From positions 248,001 through 312,000 of the forward strand of contig CAVZFB010000028.1 in NCBI GenBank assembly GCA_963774345.1: a stretch of DNA of 64,000 nt. The letters are read 5' to 3'. Shown here piece after piece: positions 8,932-17,532 of this stretch (the first letter of the stretch is position 1; the number at the start of each line of letters is the position of its first letter). The DNA comes from AP-15 sp963774345 (GTDB lineage: Bacteria > Pseudomonadota > Alphaproteobacteria > ATCC43930 > CGMCC-115725). The translations under genes were made by a program, and so were the position numbers. The notes beneath the pieces were generated by a model. That model ran no database searches. It saw nothing but the letters and a program-made list of their open reading frames with translations, and was not told the origin of the DNA.

Positions 8932-11403
8932 CTAACCTGCACCACGCTCATGCTTGGCCAGATGGGTGTCAACGGCCTCCATTCTGTCGTGCAGGGACGC
9001 TCGCCGCTTCCTGCTCCCGACCAGGCAAAACAAGCGCTGCGGGGTCATCGGCAGCTCAAAGAGCTCGGCTTCCAGCGGCGCCAGCGCATCGGCGAGCGCG
9101 TTGGCAATAGCCGCCGGGGCGCCGATGGTCCCGCCTTCGCCCATGCCACGGAAGCCGCCGACCGTCGACGGAGACTCGGTTTCGAGATGCCGAGTGGCGA
9201 TCGCCGGCACCTCGCTTGCGACCGGGATACCATAATCGGCGAGGCTGGCGGTCAGCAGCTGGCCGGCCTCGTCGTAGACGATTTCCTCGTAGAGGGCCGC
9301 CCCGATGCCCTGGGCGACGGCGCCGTGAACCTGGCCCTCGACGATCATCGGGTTGATCAGGCGACCGCAATCCTCGGCGACGACGTAGCGGTTGAACGTG
9401 ACTTTGTAGGTCTCCGGGTCGATCTCCAGTGCGGCGATGTGCGTCGCGCACGTCGTCGTGCCGAAATACGGGTCGTAGAGCTTGGTGACCTCCATCTCCT
9501 CGCGCGCCTCTCTCGGCAAGCGCCCGATTTCGGAATAAACCGCCCTTGCGATCTCCCGGAAGGTCAAGGAGCGGTCGGTACCCGAGACGAACACCCGTCC
9601 GTCGGCGGCCTCGATGTCATCGACCGCCGCTTCGAGCAGGTGCGAGGCCGCGCGGATCACCTTCTCCTTGAGCAGGCGCGCTGCCAACGTCGCCGCTCCT
9701 CCGGCCAGCACCGCGCTGCGGCTCGCATAGCTTCCGGTGCCGTGCGCGACGACGGCGCTGTCGCCCTGCCGGATTTGAATGTCCTCGATCCGGGCGCCGA
9801 GCTCGTCGGCAATCACCTGCGCGAGCGTGGTCTCAAGCCCTTGGCCGTGTGAGGCAACCCCGAAACTGCCGGTCACCGCCCCGGTCGAATCGAGGCGGAT
9901 CGTGGCGGTTTCTGTTCCGGTGTTGATCGGCATCCCCGGTGCTGCCGAAATACGAGACCCGATTCCGGTCAGTTCCGCGTAGGTGGCGATGCCGATGCCA
10001 ACGAGCCGGCCTTCGGCCCTTGCCTTCGCCTGTTCCTCGCGCAGCAGCTGGTAGCCGGCGGCCTGGCACGCGCTCGTCAGGCTGTCGACAAAGCCGGAAC
10101 GGTCCCAGACGATGCCGGAGGCCACTCGGTAAGGGAACTCGTCGGCTCGGATCAAGTTCCGCAGACGAAGTTGAACGGGATCGATTGCAAGACGCTGCGC
10201 CGCCATGTCGATCAGCCGCTCCATTACGAAGGTCGATATTGGCCGGCCGACGCCGCGATAGGGACCGGTCGGGGTCTTGCAGGTTGCGACCGCCCGTACC
10301 TGCCCGCGGTAGGTTGGCACCCGATAGGGACCCGGCAAGAAACTCGCGACCTGGACGGGCTCGAGCGCGGCAGTCCACGGATAGATCGAATAGGCGCCGA
10401 CATCACCGATCACCTCGGCGGCAAGCGCCAGAATGTAGCCGTCCCCATCCAGCCCGAGTTCGGCTTCAATGATTTCGTCAAAGCCATGCGTCGTCGAGAC
10501 GAGATCCTCCCCTCGGCTGCCGGTCCAGCGCACCGCGCGGCCGAGGTGATGGGCGAGTAGCGAGACAATCATCTCCTCCGGATACAGCGATGCCTTGCCG
10601 CCAAAGCCGCCTCCGACATCGGGTGCGACGACGCTAACGCCATGTCCCGGCATCCGGAGAAGATCGGCCAGAACGTCGCGGAGGATGCCTGGGATCTGCG
10701 TCGATGCGGTCAGGGTTAGCAAACATCGCCCGCGATCGTACTCCGCGAGGCAGGCACGGGGCTCAAGGGCGACAGGCGCCTTACGGCGGAACCGGAAACG
10801 GCCGCCGACCCGCACCGTGGCCCGCGCCATCGCCTCGGCAAGATCGCCGCGCGCAAACTCCCGGATCGCGAGGATGTTCGTCCCCGCCTCTTCGTGCAGC
10901 AGCGGCGCGTCCTTGAAGGCAGCCCTCTCCGGGTCGATCACGGTTTCGAGCGGTTCGTAGGCGATCTCGATCCGATCGAGCGCGTCCTCTGCGCGGTACC
11001 GGGTCTCGGCCAAGATAGCGACGACGGGCTCGCCGACGTAACGGACCTTTTCGCGCGCCAACGGATACAGCGCGGTCGAGTGATAATCCGGCAGCCGCGA
11101 AGTGGCATAGACCGGCTCGACCAAACCGTTGAGCTCTCTTGCAGTATAGACGCCGATTACGCCCGGCATTGCTTCTGCCGCCGCGGTGCTGATGCTTGAG
11201 ATCAAGGCGTGAGCGTGATCGCTGCGGCAAAATGCGATATGCAATGCGCCCGGGACGATCCGGTCGCCGGTGAAGGCGCCCTGGCCGGTCAGCAACCGCC
11301 GATCCTCGACCCGCTTGACCCGCGCGCCGATGTTCTTTGGCCGCAGCCCGAGGCCGAAATCCGCGCCTTCGAGCCCCAACGCTTGCCTGCGATCGTCAGT
11401 CAT
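8932..11403 (-). CDS. Second xanthine dehydrogenase-family molybdopterin-binding subunit
   Basis: An 823-residue large subunit of the same family as the one at 5709. It opens with GARVKRVEDRRLLTGQGAF. It has VAPDVGGGFGGKASLYPEE, the active-site loop TGPYRGVGRPISTFVMERL, GQGLETTLAQVIADELG, and the C-terminal FRGMGEGGTIGAPAAIANAL with the catalytic Glu. The loop is a form II variant. The frame is open further upstream, but homology-like sequence begins at about the ATG at 11403; its ribosome site is weak. The protein converges on cysQ and diverges from an SDR gene at 11502. It is clearly not a recent duplicate of the 5709 gene, since the two differ throughout. Partner subunits are again missing. 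Confidence 0.86.
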   Translation of the reverse strand: MTDDRRQALGLEGADFGLGLRPKNIGARVKRVEDRRLLTGQGAFTGDRIVPGALHIAFCRSDHAHALISSISTAAAEAMPGVIGVYTARELNGLVEPVYATSRLPDYHSTALYPLAREKVRYVGEPVVAILAETRYRAEDALDRIEIAYEPLETVIDPERAAFKDAPLLHEEAGTNILAIREFARGDLAEAMARATVRVGGRFRFRRKAPVALEPRACLAEYDRGRCLLTLTASTQIPGILRDVLADLLRMPGHGVSVVAPDVGGGFGGKASLYPEEMIVSLLAHHLGRAVRWTGSRGEDLVSTTHGFDEIIEAELGLDGDGYILALAAEVIGDVGAYSIYPWTAALEPVQVASFLPGPYRVPTYRGQVRAVATCKTPTGPYRGVGRPISTFVMERLIDMAAQRLAIDPVQLRLRNLIRADEFPYRVASGIVWDRSGFVDSLTSACQAAGYQLLREEQAKARAEGRLVGIGIATYAELTGIGSRISAAPGMPINTGTETATIRLDSTGAVTGSFGVASHGQGLETTLAQVIADELGARIEDIQIRQGDSAVVAHGTGSYASRSAVLAGGAATLAARLLKEKVIRAASHLLEAAVDDIEAADGRVFVSGTDRSLTFREIARAVYSEIGRLPREAREEMEVTKLYDPYFGTTTCATHIAALEIDPETYKVTFNRYVVAEDCGRLINPMIVEGQVHGAVAQGIGAALYEEIVYDEAGQLLTASLADYGIPVASEVPAIATRHLETESPSTVGGFRGMGEGGTIGAPAAIANALADALAPLEAELFELPMTPQRLFCLVGSRKRRASLHDRMEAVDTHLAKHERGAG

Positions 11404-11501
11404 AGAGAATCCGGCCCTTTCCAGTTTGGGCGAAGCATAGAATGCATTGAAGCGAGCGCGGCCATGAACCGACAGCGAGGTCGCCAAAAAGAGATGGCGC
11501 G

Positions 11502-12302
11502 ATGGGCAAGCTAGACGGAAAAGTGGTGATCGTAACGGGCGCGGCACGAGGCCTCGGCAAGAGGCTCGCTGGGCTTGGCGCCAAGTTGGCGGTCGCCGAC
11601 CTAAACTTGCGTTCGTACGAGGAGTTCGAGGCTGAGGCGCAGGATATGACCGGTGTAAATACCGTCGCGGAGATCGAGGCATCGGGCGGGACGGCGTTGG
11701 GGATCGAGGTGGATGTGCGTGACCACGAGGCGGTCGAGGCAATGGTGGCCCGGGTCGTCCAGCAGTGGGGGCGGGTCGATGTACTCGTCGCCAATGCCGG
11801 CGGCGGCCGTGGTCGGCCCATGGATACCAAGGCCAGCACCCTCGATCGGGCCCTGTTGCACCTCGTCACCGAGATGAACCTGTTCGGGACCGTGTATAGC
11901 TGCAACGCCGTCGCCCCTACCATGAAGCAGCAGCGTTCCGGGAAGATCATCACGGTCAGTTCAGTGGCCGGCACGGCGCCATCCGCTGATGGTGGCTACG
12001 CCCATTACGGCGCGGCCAAAGCGGCGATCGCCCACTACACCCGCTATCTGGCCCAGGATCTCGGCCCGTTCGGGATTACTGCGAATTGTATCGCCCCCGG
12101 TGTTATTGCGACCGGCCGGATCATGGCCACGGTCATTCCGGGCAGCACCCAGAGCAACCGCGATCGGGCTGAGTTGGTCGCTCTCCGGCGTCTTGGGACG
12201 GTCGAGGATTGCGCCAAGGTGGTCGAGTTTCTGGCGACCGGCCTGTCAGATTATGTGACCGGAGCAGTGATCCCAATCGACGGCGGATTGGTGAGAGGAT
12301 AG
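11502..12302 (+). CDS. Short-chain dehydrogenase/reductase with a shortened nucleotide-binding helix
   Basis: A 266-residue classical SDR. It has TGAARGLG for NAD(P) binding, NAGGG, the catalytic Ser in TVSSVAG, and the Tyr/Lys pair in YAHYGAAKAA. The C-terminal YVTGAVIPIDGG is typical. Between TGAARGLG and the next strand (GAKLAVADL) there are only six residues, KRLAGL, where classical SDRs usually have about ten. This looks like a clean 12-base deletion in the helix that packs the cofactor pyrophosphate, and could weaken cofactor binding. A weak AGAGA ribosome site precedes the ATG. It is divergent from the molybdoenzyme gene across 98 bp. The substrate is unknown. Confidence 0.82.
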   Translation: MGKLDGKVVIVTGAARGLGKRLAGLGAKLAVADLNLRSYEEFEAEAQDMTGVNTVAEIEASGGTALGIEVDVRDHEAVEAMVARVVQQWGRVDVLVANAGGGRGRPMDTKASTLDRALLHLVTEMNLFGTVYSCNAVAPTMKQQRSGKIITVSSVAGTAPSADGGYAHYGAAKAAIAHYTRYLAQDLGPFGITANCIAPGVIATGRIMATVIPGSTQSNRDRAELVALRRLGTVEDCAKVVEFLATGLSDYVTGAVIPIDGGLVRG

Positions 12303-12493
12303 CGGAATTGGGGGCGACTTCATGCAGGCCAGCTTTCGCCCGCCCCTTAACCCATGAGGGCAACGGCGAGGTCGGTGGCGGCCGGTGATGCCTATGGCTC
12401 GAAAGCGGTCACTCACTGCTTGAAGCCACGATATTCGCGCAATCGCCGTCGTGGTCGTAGTAAACATGTAGCGTTGTCTTCTCGGGTTCTCGC

Positions 12494-13870
12494 TCAGGCT
12501 GCGGGACTAATGTTGTAATTCATTCGGAAGACGTTGTCGGAGTCGTATTTTGCTTTGATTTGCTGGAGCCGGCGATAATTGGGGCCATAGGCAGCAACGA
12601 CGGCCTCGCCGCGTTCGTCGTCTGCAAGATAGTTGACGTAGCGATTGACCCCCATATACGGCAGGGTGGTGGCATAGGAATTGCGCGCCCAGGCAATGCA
12701 GGCGTCGTTGTCCTTGTGGTCCATCCACTCCGCCAGCACAAGCAGATTGAAGCCCTCTTCGCGGTACGGAAACGCGGTATCGGTCACGCCGATCCGGCTG
12801 ACCGCGCCATGGAAATGCTCAAGGAACAGCGCACCCATCGGCGAGTGACAGGATGCGAAGCACTCTATCATCGCCCGGATCGCGTCATCGCTCAGGCTCG
12901 AGAGGAATTGCGACTTCCAATAATTCAGCGCTCCACGGGGAAAGCCGCCGTCGAGCATCGCGTTTATCTGGCAATACGGCATCGGCCCAACTGCATCCAT
13001 CGCCGGCGCACCATAAGCCTTGATCGGCAGAACCGCCTGCTCGCCATCCGCAAGCGATCCGCAATGGCACAGCACGATTGCCACGAGTTTTGTACCCGAC
13101 CCGTCGGGCGCATGCACCAAGCCGCTGAACACGGTGAATTCGTCGGGAAGCGCCGCGGTCAGGTCGCGGTAAAAGCGCAAGACGTCCCACGCCGCCTCGA
13201 ACGGATAGGCAATCAAGCCACCTGTTATCGCGGGCCCGACCGGATGCAGGCGGTATTCGAGCGACGCGGCCACCCCGAAATTGCCACCCCCTCCCCGCAG
13301 CGCCCAGAACAGATCGGGGTTGTTATCGGCGCTTGCCGTGACGACGCGGCCGTCGGCCAGCACAAGCTCGATCGACAGCAGATTGTCGAGAGCGAGCGCG
13401 TGCTTGCCCATCAACCAACCAATCCCGCCCCCGAGGGTGAGGCCGCCGATGCCCGTTGTCGAGATCACGCCGCTGGTTGTCGCGAGGCCATGCAACTGCG
13501 TTTCCCGGTTGAACAAATTCCAGGTGAGGCCGCCTTGGGCACGGGCCGTACGAGCCTTGGGATCGACATGCATCCCGGTCATCGGCGACAAATCGATCAG
13601 CATGCCGCCATCGATCGTCGACAGCCCGGCAACGTTGTGACCGCCACCGCGCACGGCGACGTCGAGCTTATGCTCACGCGCCACGCTGATCGCGTCGACA
13701 ATGTCGCCAACGCCGCGGCAGCGCGCAACGATCGCCGGACGCTTGTCGATGAGGCCGTTGTGGACTTTCCTGGCTTCTTCGTAGGCCGGATCGGCCGGCC
13801 TCAAAAGCTGTCCCGTGAACGTCCCAGCGAGTTGGTCGACCGCTTCCGACAGAGATTCCGCTGAGCTCAT
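12494..13870 (-). CDS. FAD-binding oxidoreductase with berberine-bridge (BBE) C-terminal domain
   Basis: A 458-residue FAD-linked oxidase. The FAD_binding_4 domain contains RGGGHNVAGLS, whose His is the usual 8-alpha covalent attachment site. It continues through GGLTLGGGIGWLMGKHAL and ALRGGGGNFGVAAS. The C-terminal BBE segment (YVNYLADDE... YGPNYRRLQQIKAKYDSDNVFRMNYNI) is intact. The second attachment Cys found in bicovalent members is absent (GVISTTGIGG), so flavin is probably linked only through His. No secretion signal is visible. The ATG at 13870 follows GGGAG. Substrates in the family range from alcohols to sugars and alkaloid-like amines; none can be chosen here. Confidence 0.85.
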   Translation of the reverse strand: MSSAESLSEAVDQLAGTFTGQLLRPADPAYEEARKVHNGLIDKRPAIVARCRGVGDIVDAISVAREHKLDVAVRGGGHNVAGLSTIDGGMLIDLSPMTGMHVDPKARTARAQGGLTWNLFNRETQLHGLATTSGVISTTGIGGLTLGGGIGWLMGKHALALDNLLSIELVLADGRVVTASADNNPDLFWALRGGGGNFGVAASLEYRLHPVGPAITGGLIAYPFEAAWDVLRFYRDLTAALPDEFTVFSGLVHAPDGSGTKLVAIVLCHCGSLADGEQAVLPIKAYGAPAMDAVGPMPYCQINAMLDGGFPRGALNYWKSQFLSSLSDDAIRAMIECFASCHSPMGALFLEHFHGAVSRIGVTDTAFPYREEGFNLLVLAEWMDHKDNDACIAWARNSYATTLPYMGVNRYVNYLADDERGEAVVAAYGPNYRRLQQIKAKYDSDNVFRMNYNISPAA

Positions 13871-14101
13871 GACCGCGTCTCCCTGGATTAAACCGACATT
13901 CCCCGGCTTCCGGGTAGTTGCGAGATGAGGATCGCCCCTCCAGGCGTCTTGAGCAACGGCAAATCGCGCGTGCGCAGCAGGCGGTCAAGATCGCGAGCCA
14001 CCGAGTCTGTGATTGCTCAAGCTGGTCAAACGGGCGATCCTCGCCTCGGAACCGGCGGGAATCTAACGAATGTCCGTCTAGACCAGGAAACGGAGAAGAC
14101 G

Positions 14102-14632
14102 ATGAGCAGGTTGTTTGGGCCGATGCGGCAGGTCGGGATCGTCGTACGCGACATCGAGAAGGCGATGCGCCACTGGGTCGAGGTGTGCGGCGTCGGCCCA
14201 TGGTTCTACGCCGAGCAGCTGCCATTGGACGAATTCCGTTACAAGGGCCGGCCCTACGATCTCAAGGTGTCGATCGCGCTTGCCAACTCAGGCGATGTGC
14301 AGCTCGAGTTGATCCAGCAGCGCAACGACGTGCCAAGCCTCTACCGCGATTTCCTTGCCGCCGGCTACGAGGGGATGCAGCATTGGTCGAGCTGGCCGGT
14401 GAACTACCACGAGATCCGCGACAGCGCGCTCAGGTCCGGTTGGCAGATTGGCCAGGAGGGTGACACGCCGCGCGGCCCTTTCATTTATTTTCTCAATGAA
14501 GGGCACCCCGGCACGGTCATCGAGATGGCGGAGGCGACACCCGTCCGCATGCGCATCTTTGACCAGGTGCGCAATGTCGCCCTGAACTGGGACGGGCGCG
14601 ACCCCATCCGCATCAACTGGCCGCAGGGGTAA
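14102..14632 (+). CDS. VOC (glyoxalase/bleomycin-resistance fold) family protein
   Basis: A 176-residue protein with the paired beta-alpha-beta-beta-beta units of the vicinal oxygen chelate fold. It opens MRQVGIVVRDIEKAMRHWVEVCGVGPW, continues through VQLELIQQRND, and ends with a second unit around GPFIYFLNEGHPGTVIEMAEATP. Likely metal ligands are the first-strand Gln or His equivalents and the Glu residues in QLEL and VIEM. It resembles methylmalonyl-CoA epimerase-like or lactoylglutathione lyase-like catabolic proteins. GGAGAAG precedes the ATG at 14102. It lies upstream of an enolase-superfamily gene in the same direction, but 262 bp apart, so co-transcription is not certain. Confidence 0.75.
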   Translation: MSRLFGPMRQVGIVVRDIEKAMRHWVEVCGVGPWFYAEQLPLDEFRYKGRPYDLKVSIALANSGDVQLELIQQRNDVPSLYRDFLAAGYEGMQHWSSWPVNYHEIRDSALRSGWQIGQEGDTPRGPFIYFLNEGHPGTVIEMAEATPVRMRIFDQVRNVALNWDGRDPIRINWPQG

Positions 14633-14894
14633 ACATTTACGCAGCGGGCAAGTCGGCATCGCCCGTGGCTCGTCTTGCCGTCCAGAACGATAGGCCACCA
14701 GGTTTCGTCCAGCCATCGCTAAGTGAACAGCTATTCGGCACGATCATGCCAACGATGCTGTCATCTTGGTATTTAAAGACCAGATTCCTCTATCTTTAGC
14801 TGCTGCGCGAAATATCCAAGTGTACGACATTTTCCGATTGACCGCCAACCAATCCAAATCGAGATAGGCTCGCCTGACCAGGAAAGAACGACCC

Positions 14895-16067
14895 ATGAAA
14901 ATCATCAACGTGTCCGCGATTCCAATGTCGGCGCCGGTTCCTGAGGAAAAGCGCCACCGCACTGACCTGGGAACCAAGGTCAAGAGTGACGCGACCTTGA
15001 TCCGCGTCGAAACCGACAGCGGGCTCACCGGCATCGGCGCCGCTCTCGGCACGCCGCCGATCGTCGCAGCGATCATCGAGCATGAGCTCGCGGCAGAATG
15101 CGTCGATGAGGATCCCGTGTTCTCCGAGCGCATCTACGAGAAGATGTATAACGGCTCGCGTAGCAGGCCGGCGCTCGAGCGTGGCATTACCCAGGCTGAC
15201 GAGAGCCGACGCCGCGGCGTCATCATGGAAGCCATTGCCGGCATCGACATCGCGGTGTGGGACGTCAAGGCGCAAGCGCTCGGCATTCCGCTCTACCATG
15301 CGCTGGGTGCTGCGCGCAGCTCGGTGCGCGGCTATGCAAGCGGCGGTTGGGCGCCGGGCGACGAGGCCGAGGCGGAACTCGCGGGCTACGCCGCGAAGGG
15401 CTTCACCGCGGCAAAAATGCGGGTGGTGGGTCGCGACGGCTTCTCGATCTCCAACTGTGTGCGCCGCGTGAAGGCGGCCCGCCGTGGGCTTGGCCCCAAT
15501 GTCGAGCTAATGATCGACGCGCACGGCTCGCTCGAAGTTGCGACCGCCATCAAGCTTGCCAAGGAGCTCGAGCTATACGACATCGCCTGGTTCGAGGAGC
15601 CGGTCTCGCCGGACGATCACGCCGGTCAGGCGGAGGTGCGCCGATCGACGACAATTCCCATCGCCTCGGGGGAGCGCGAGTTCACGCGGTTCGATTTCCA
15701 GGATTTGCTCCAGCGCCGGGCGCTCGACATCGCGCAGCCGGACGTCGCCCGCGCCGGCGGCATGACCGAGATCCGGCGGATTGCGGCGCTGACTTCGGCG
15801 CACGGTGTGCGTCTGGCCCCACACGCCTGGGGCAGCGGGGTTCTGTTCGCCGCAAGTATTCACGTCGCAATGGCGGCCCCCAACTGCCACATTCTTGAGG
15901 TAAGCCAAGGCTACATGCCGATGATGTGGGAGCTCTTTAGCGAGCCGTTCGACATCCGTCCGGACGGCATGGTGCATGCCCCTGACCGGCCAGGCCTCGG
16001 TTTCACCTTGCGCGCGGATGCGCTGGAGCGGTTCAGGTACGTCGACGGCCCTGAGTATAAATTCTAG
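14895..16067 (+). CDS. Mandelate racemase/muconate lactonizing enzyme family dehydratase-like protein
   Basis: A 390-residue enolase-superfamily protein with an N-terminal capping domain and a C-terminal barrel. The second-strand motif is AAKMRVVGRD (KxR). Metal ligands are the Asp in LMIDAHGS, the Glu in AWFEEPVSPDD and the Glu in IASGEREF. The His-Asp pair is visible as IAQPDVARAGGMTE and LAPHAWGSGV. A KxR motif plus a His-Asp dyad is typical of the mandelate racemase subgroup acid-sugar dehydratases. The substrate is probably a hydroxy acid. AGGAAAGAACGACCC precedes the ATG. It converges with the amidase downstream, only 58 bp away. The 14633-14894 gap shows nothing specific. Confidence 0.86.
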   Translation: MKIINVSAIPMSAPVPEEKRHRTDLGTKVKSDATLIRVETDSGLTGIGAALGTPPIVAAIIEHELAAECVDEDPVFSERIYEKMYNGSRSRPALERGITQADESRRRGVIMEAIAGIDIAVWDVKAQALGIPLYHALGAARSSVRGYASGGWAPGDEAEAELAGYAAKGFTAAKMRVVGRDGFSISNCVRRVKAARRGLGPNVELMIDAHGSLEVATAIKLAKELELYDIAWFEEPVSPDDHAGQAEVRRSTTIPIASGEREFTRFDFQDLLQRRALDIAQPDVARAGGMTEIRRIAALTSAHGVRLAPHAWGSGVLFAASIHVAMAAPNCHILEVSQGYMPMMWELFSEPFDIRPDGMVHAPDRPGLGFTLRADALERFRYVDGPEYKF

Positions 16068-16125
16068 CGGCAATCTGTAGACGATCCGCCACGCTGCCGC
16101 ACGTCCCTCGGATTGAATCTGAAGG

Positions 16126-17532
16126 TCAATCCGTTGGCAGCGCCGGATGCTGGTGGTGCCAATCGGTGGCCGTCTGATAGGCGTAGCCGGCGCGCACCAG
16201 CATCTCTTCTTCGAGATGACGCCCGACAAACTGGAATGCGACCGGAGTTCCGGCTTCAGTAAACCCGCAAGGCAGGGTGATCGTGGGGCTGCCGCTCATG
16301 TCGAACGGCATCGTGTAGCGCACTAGGGCGTTCAGCATTTCGGCATTATCGCCGAGATTTGCCAACTGCGCGGTGGTCGGCGATGCAAGGCTTTGTGCCG
16401 GCACCAGCAGCAAGTCTATGTCCTGGAACAGGGCCGCGACGCGCCCTCGGAAATTGAGCCGGCGCAGGATGATTTTCTGATAATCGAGGCCGGAAAGCCC
16501 GCTGCCAATGTCCATGAAACTGGATAACGAAGGGCCATACTCGTTCTTGCGCACCGGGTAGGTCGTCTCGTGCGCCACCGCGGCCTGCACACTGCAGAGT
16601 GGGAACCAATCGGTGATGATCTGGCCGACATCAGGAAACTTCACCTCGCGTATCTCGGCGCCGAGATCGCGCACCGTCGCGAGAGCCGCGGTCACCGCAT
16701 CGACCATGGTCTGATCGACACCACTGGTGTTCCAGGCGTGATCGACGCCGATACGCAGACCACGCAAGCCGCGCCTCATCCCGGCAAGATAGTTCGGAAC
16801 CGGGTCCAGCACCGCGGTGGGGTCGTTCGGATCGCTGCCGGCGATAACGCCGAGGATTGCGCCGCAATCGGCGGCACTGCGTGCCATCGGACCGATGTGA
16901 TCGAGGGTCGCCGCCAGCTCGAAGACGCCATAGCGGCTGACGCGGCCCCAGGTCGGCTTGATCCCGGTGACGCCATTGGCCGCGCAAGGGAACCGAATGG
17001 AACCGCCGGTGTCGGAGCCGAGCGAGCCGTAGCAAAGCCCCGCTGCCGTCGCGACGCCGGAACCGCTCGACGAGGCGCCCGACCAGTGCGCCGCGTTCCA
17101 CGGATTGACCGGAGCCGGGATCTGCGGGTGGTGCTCGGCCCAGGCCCCTTCGGTCAGCTGCAATTTGCCGAGGATAACGGCGCCGGCTGCGTTGAACTTG
17201 CGTACGACGGTCGCGTCTTCGGTCGGGCGAAAATCTCTATAGATCGCCATCCCGGCCGCGGTCGGCACGCCCCGTGTCCAGCACAGATCCTTGACCGCGG
17301 TCGGCACGCCGTGGAGCGGGCCCCGGATCTCGCCGCGCATGATCTCGGCCTCGGCGGCGCGGGCCTGGATCAGCGCCGCCTCGGCCATCATGTGCGCATA
17401 GCTCTTAAGGCTGCCGTCCAACCTTTCGATACGTGTCAGTTCGGCGGTTGTCGCCTCCACAGGCGAGATTTCGCGGGCGTGGATGCGGCGCGACAGTTCG
17501 GTCAAATCAAGATAGTGGAGGGCTGAAGTCAT
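16126..17532 (-). CDS. Amidase signature family hydrolase
   Basis: A 468-residue amidase. The Ser-Ser-Lys triad is complete: Lys in TAVKDLCW, the cis-Ser in the glycine/serine-rich SGASSSGSGVATAAG, and the nucleophile Ser in GSDTGGSIRFP. Length and C-terminal motifs (PTITLPCGF, PVAFQFVGRHLEEEML) are normal. Family members hydrolyse amides and nitrile-derived amides and include GatA-like enzymes; with no gatB or gatC nearby this one is catabolic. Its ATG overlaps the stop of the GMC oxidoreductase gene (ATGA at 17529-17532), so the two are translationally coupled and probably act in one pathway, with the oxidoreductase first. Confidence 0.88.
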   Translation of the reverse strand: MTSALHYLDLTELSRRIHAREISPVEATTAELTRIERLDGSLKSYAHMMAEAALIQARAAEAEIMRGEIRGPLHGVPTAVKDLCWTRGVPTAAGMAIYRDFRPTEDATVVRKFNAAGAVILGKLQLTEGAWAEHHPQIPAPVNPWNAAHWSGASSSGSGVATAAGLCYGSLGSDTGGSIRFPCAANGVTGIKPTWGRVSRYGVFELAATLDHIGPMARSAADCGAILGVIAGSDPNDPTAVLDPVPNYLAGMRRGLRGLRIGVDHAWNTSGVDQTMVDAVTAALATVRDLGAEIREVKFPDVGQIITDWFPLCSVQAAVAHETTYPVRKNEYGPSLSSFMDIGSGLSGLDYQKIILRRLNFRGRVAALFQDIDLLLVPAQSLASPTTAQLANLGDNAEMLNALVRYTMPFDMSGSPTITLPCGFTEAGTPVAFQFVGRHLEEEMLVRAGYAYQTATDWHHQHPALPTD

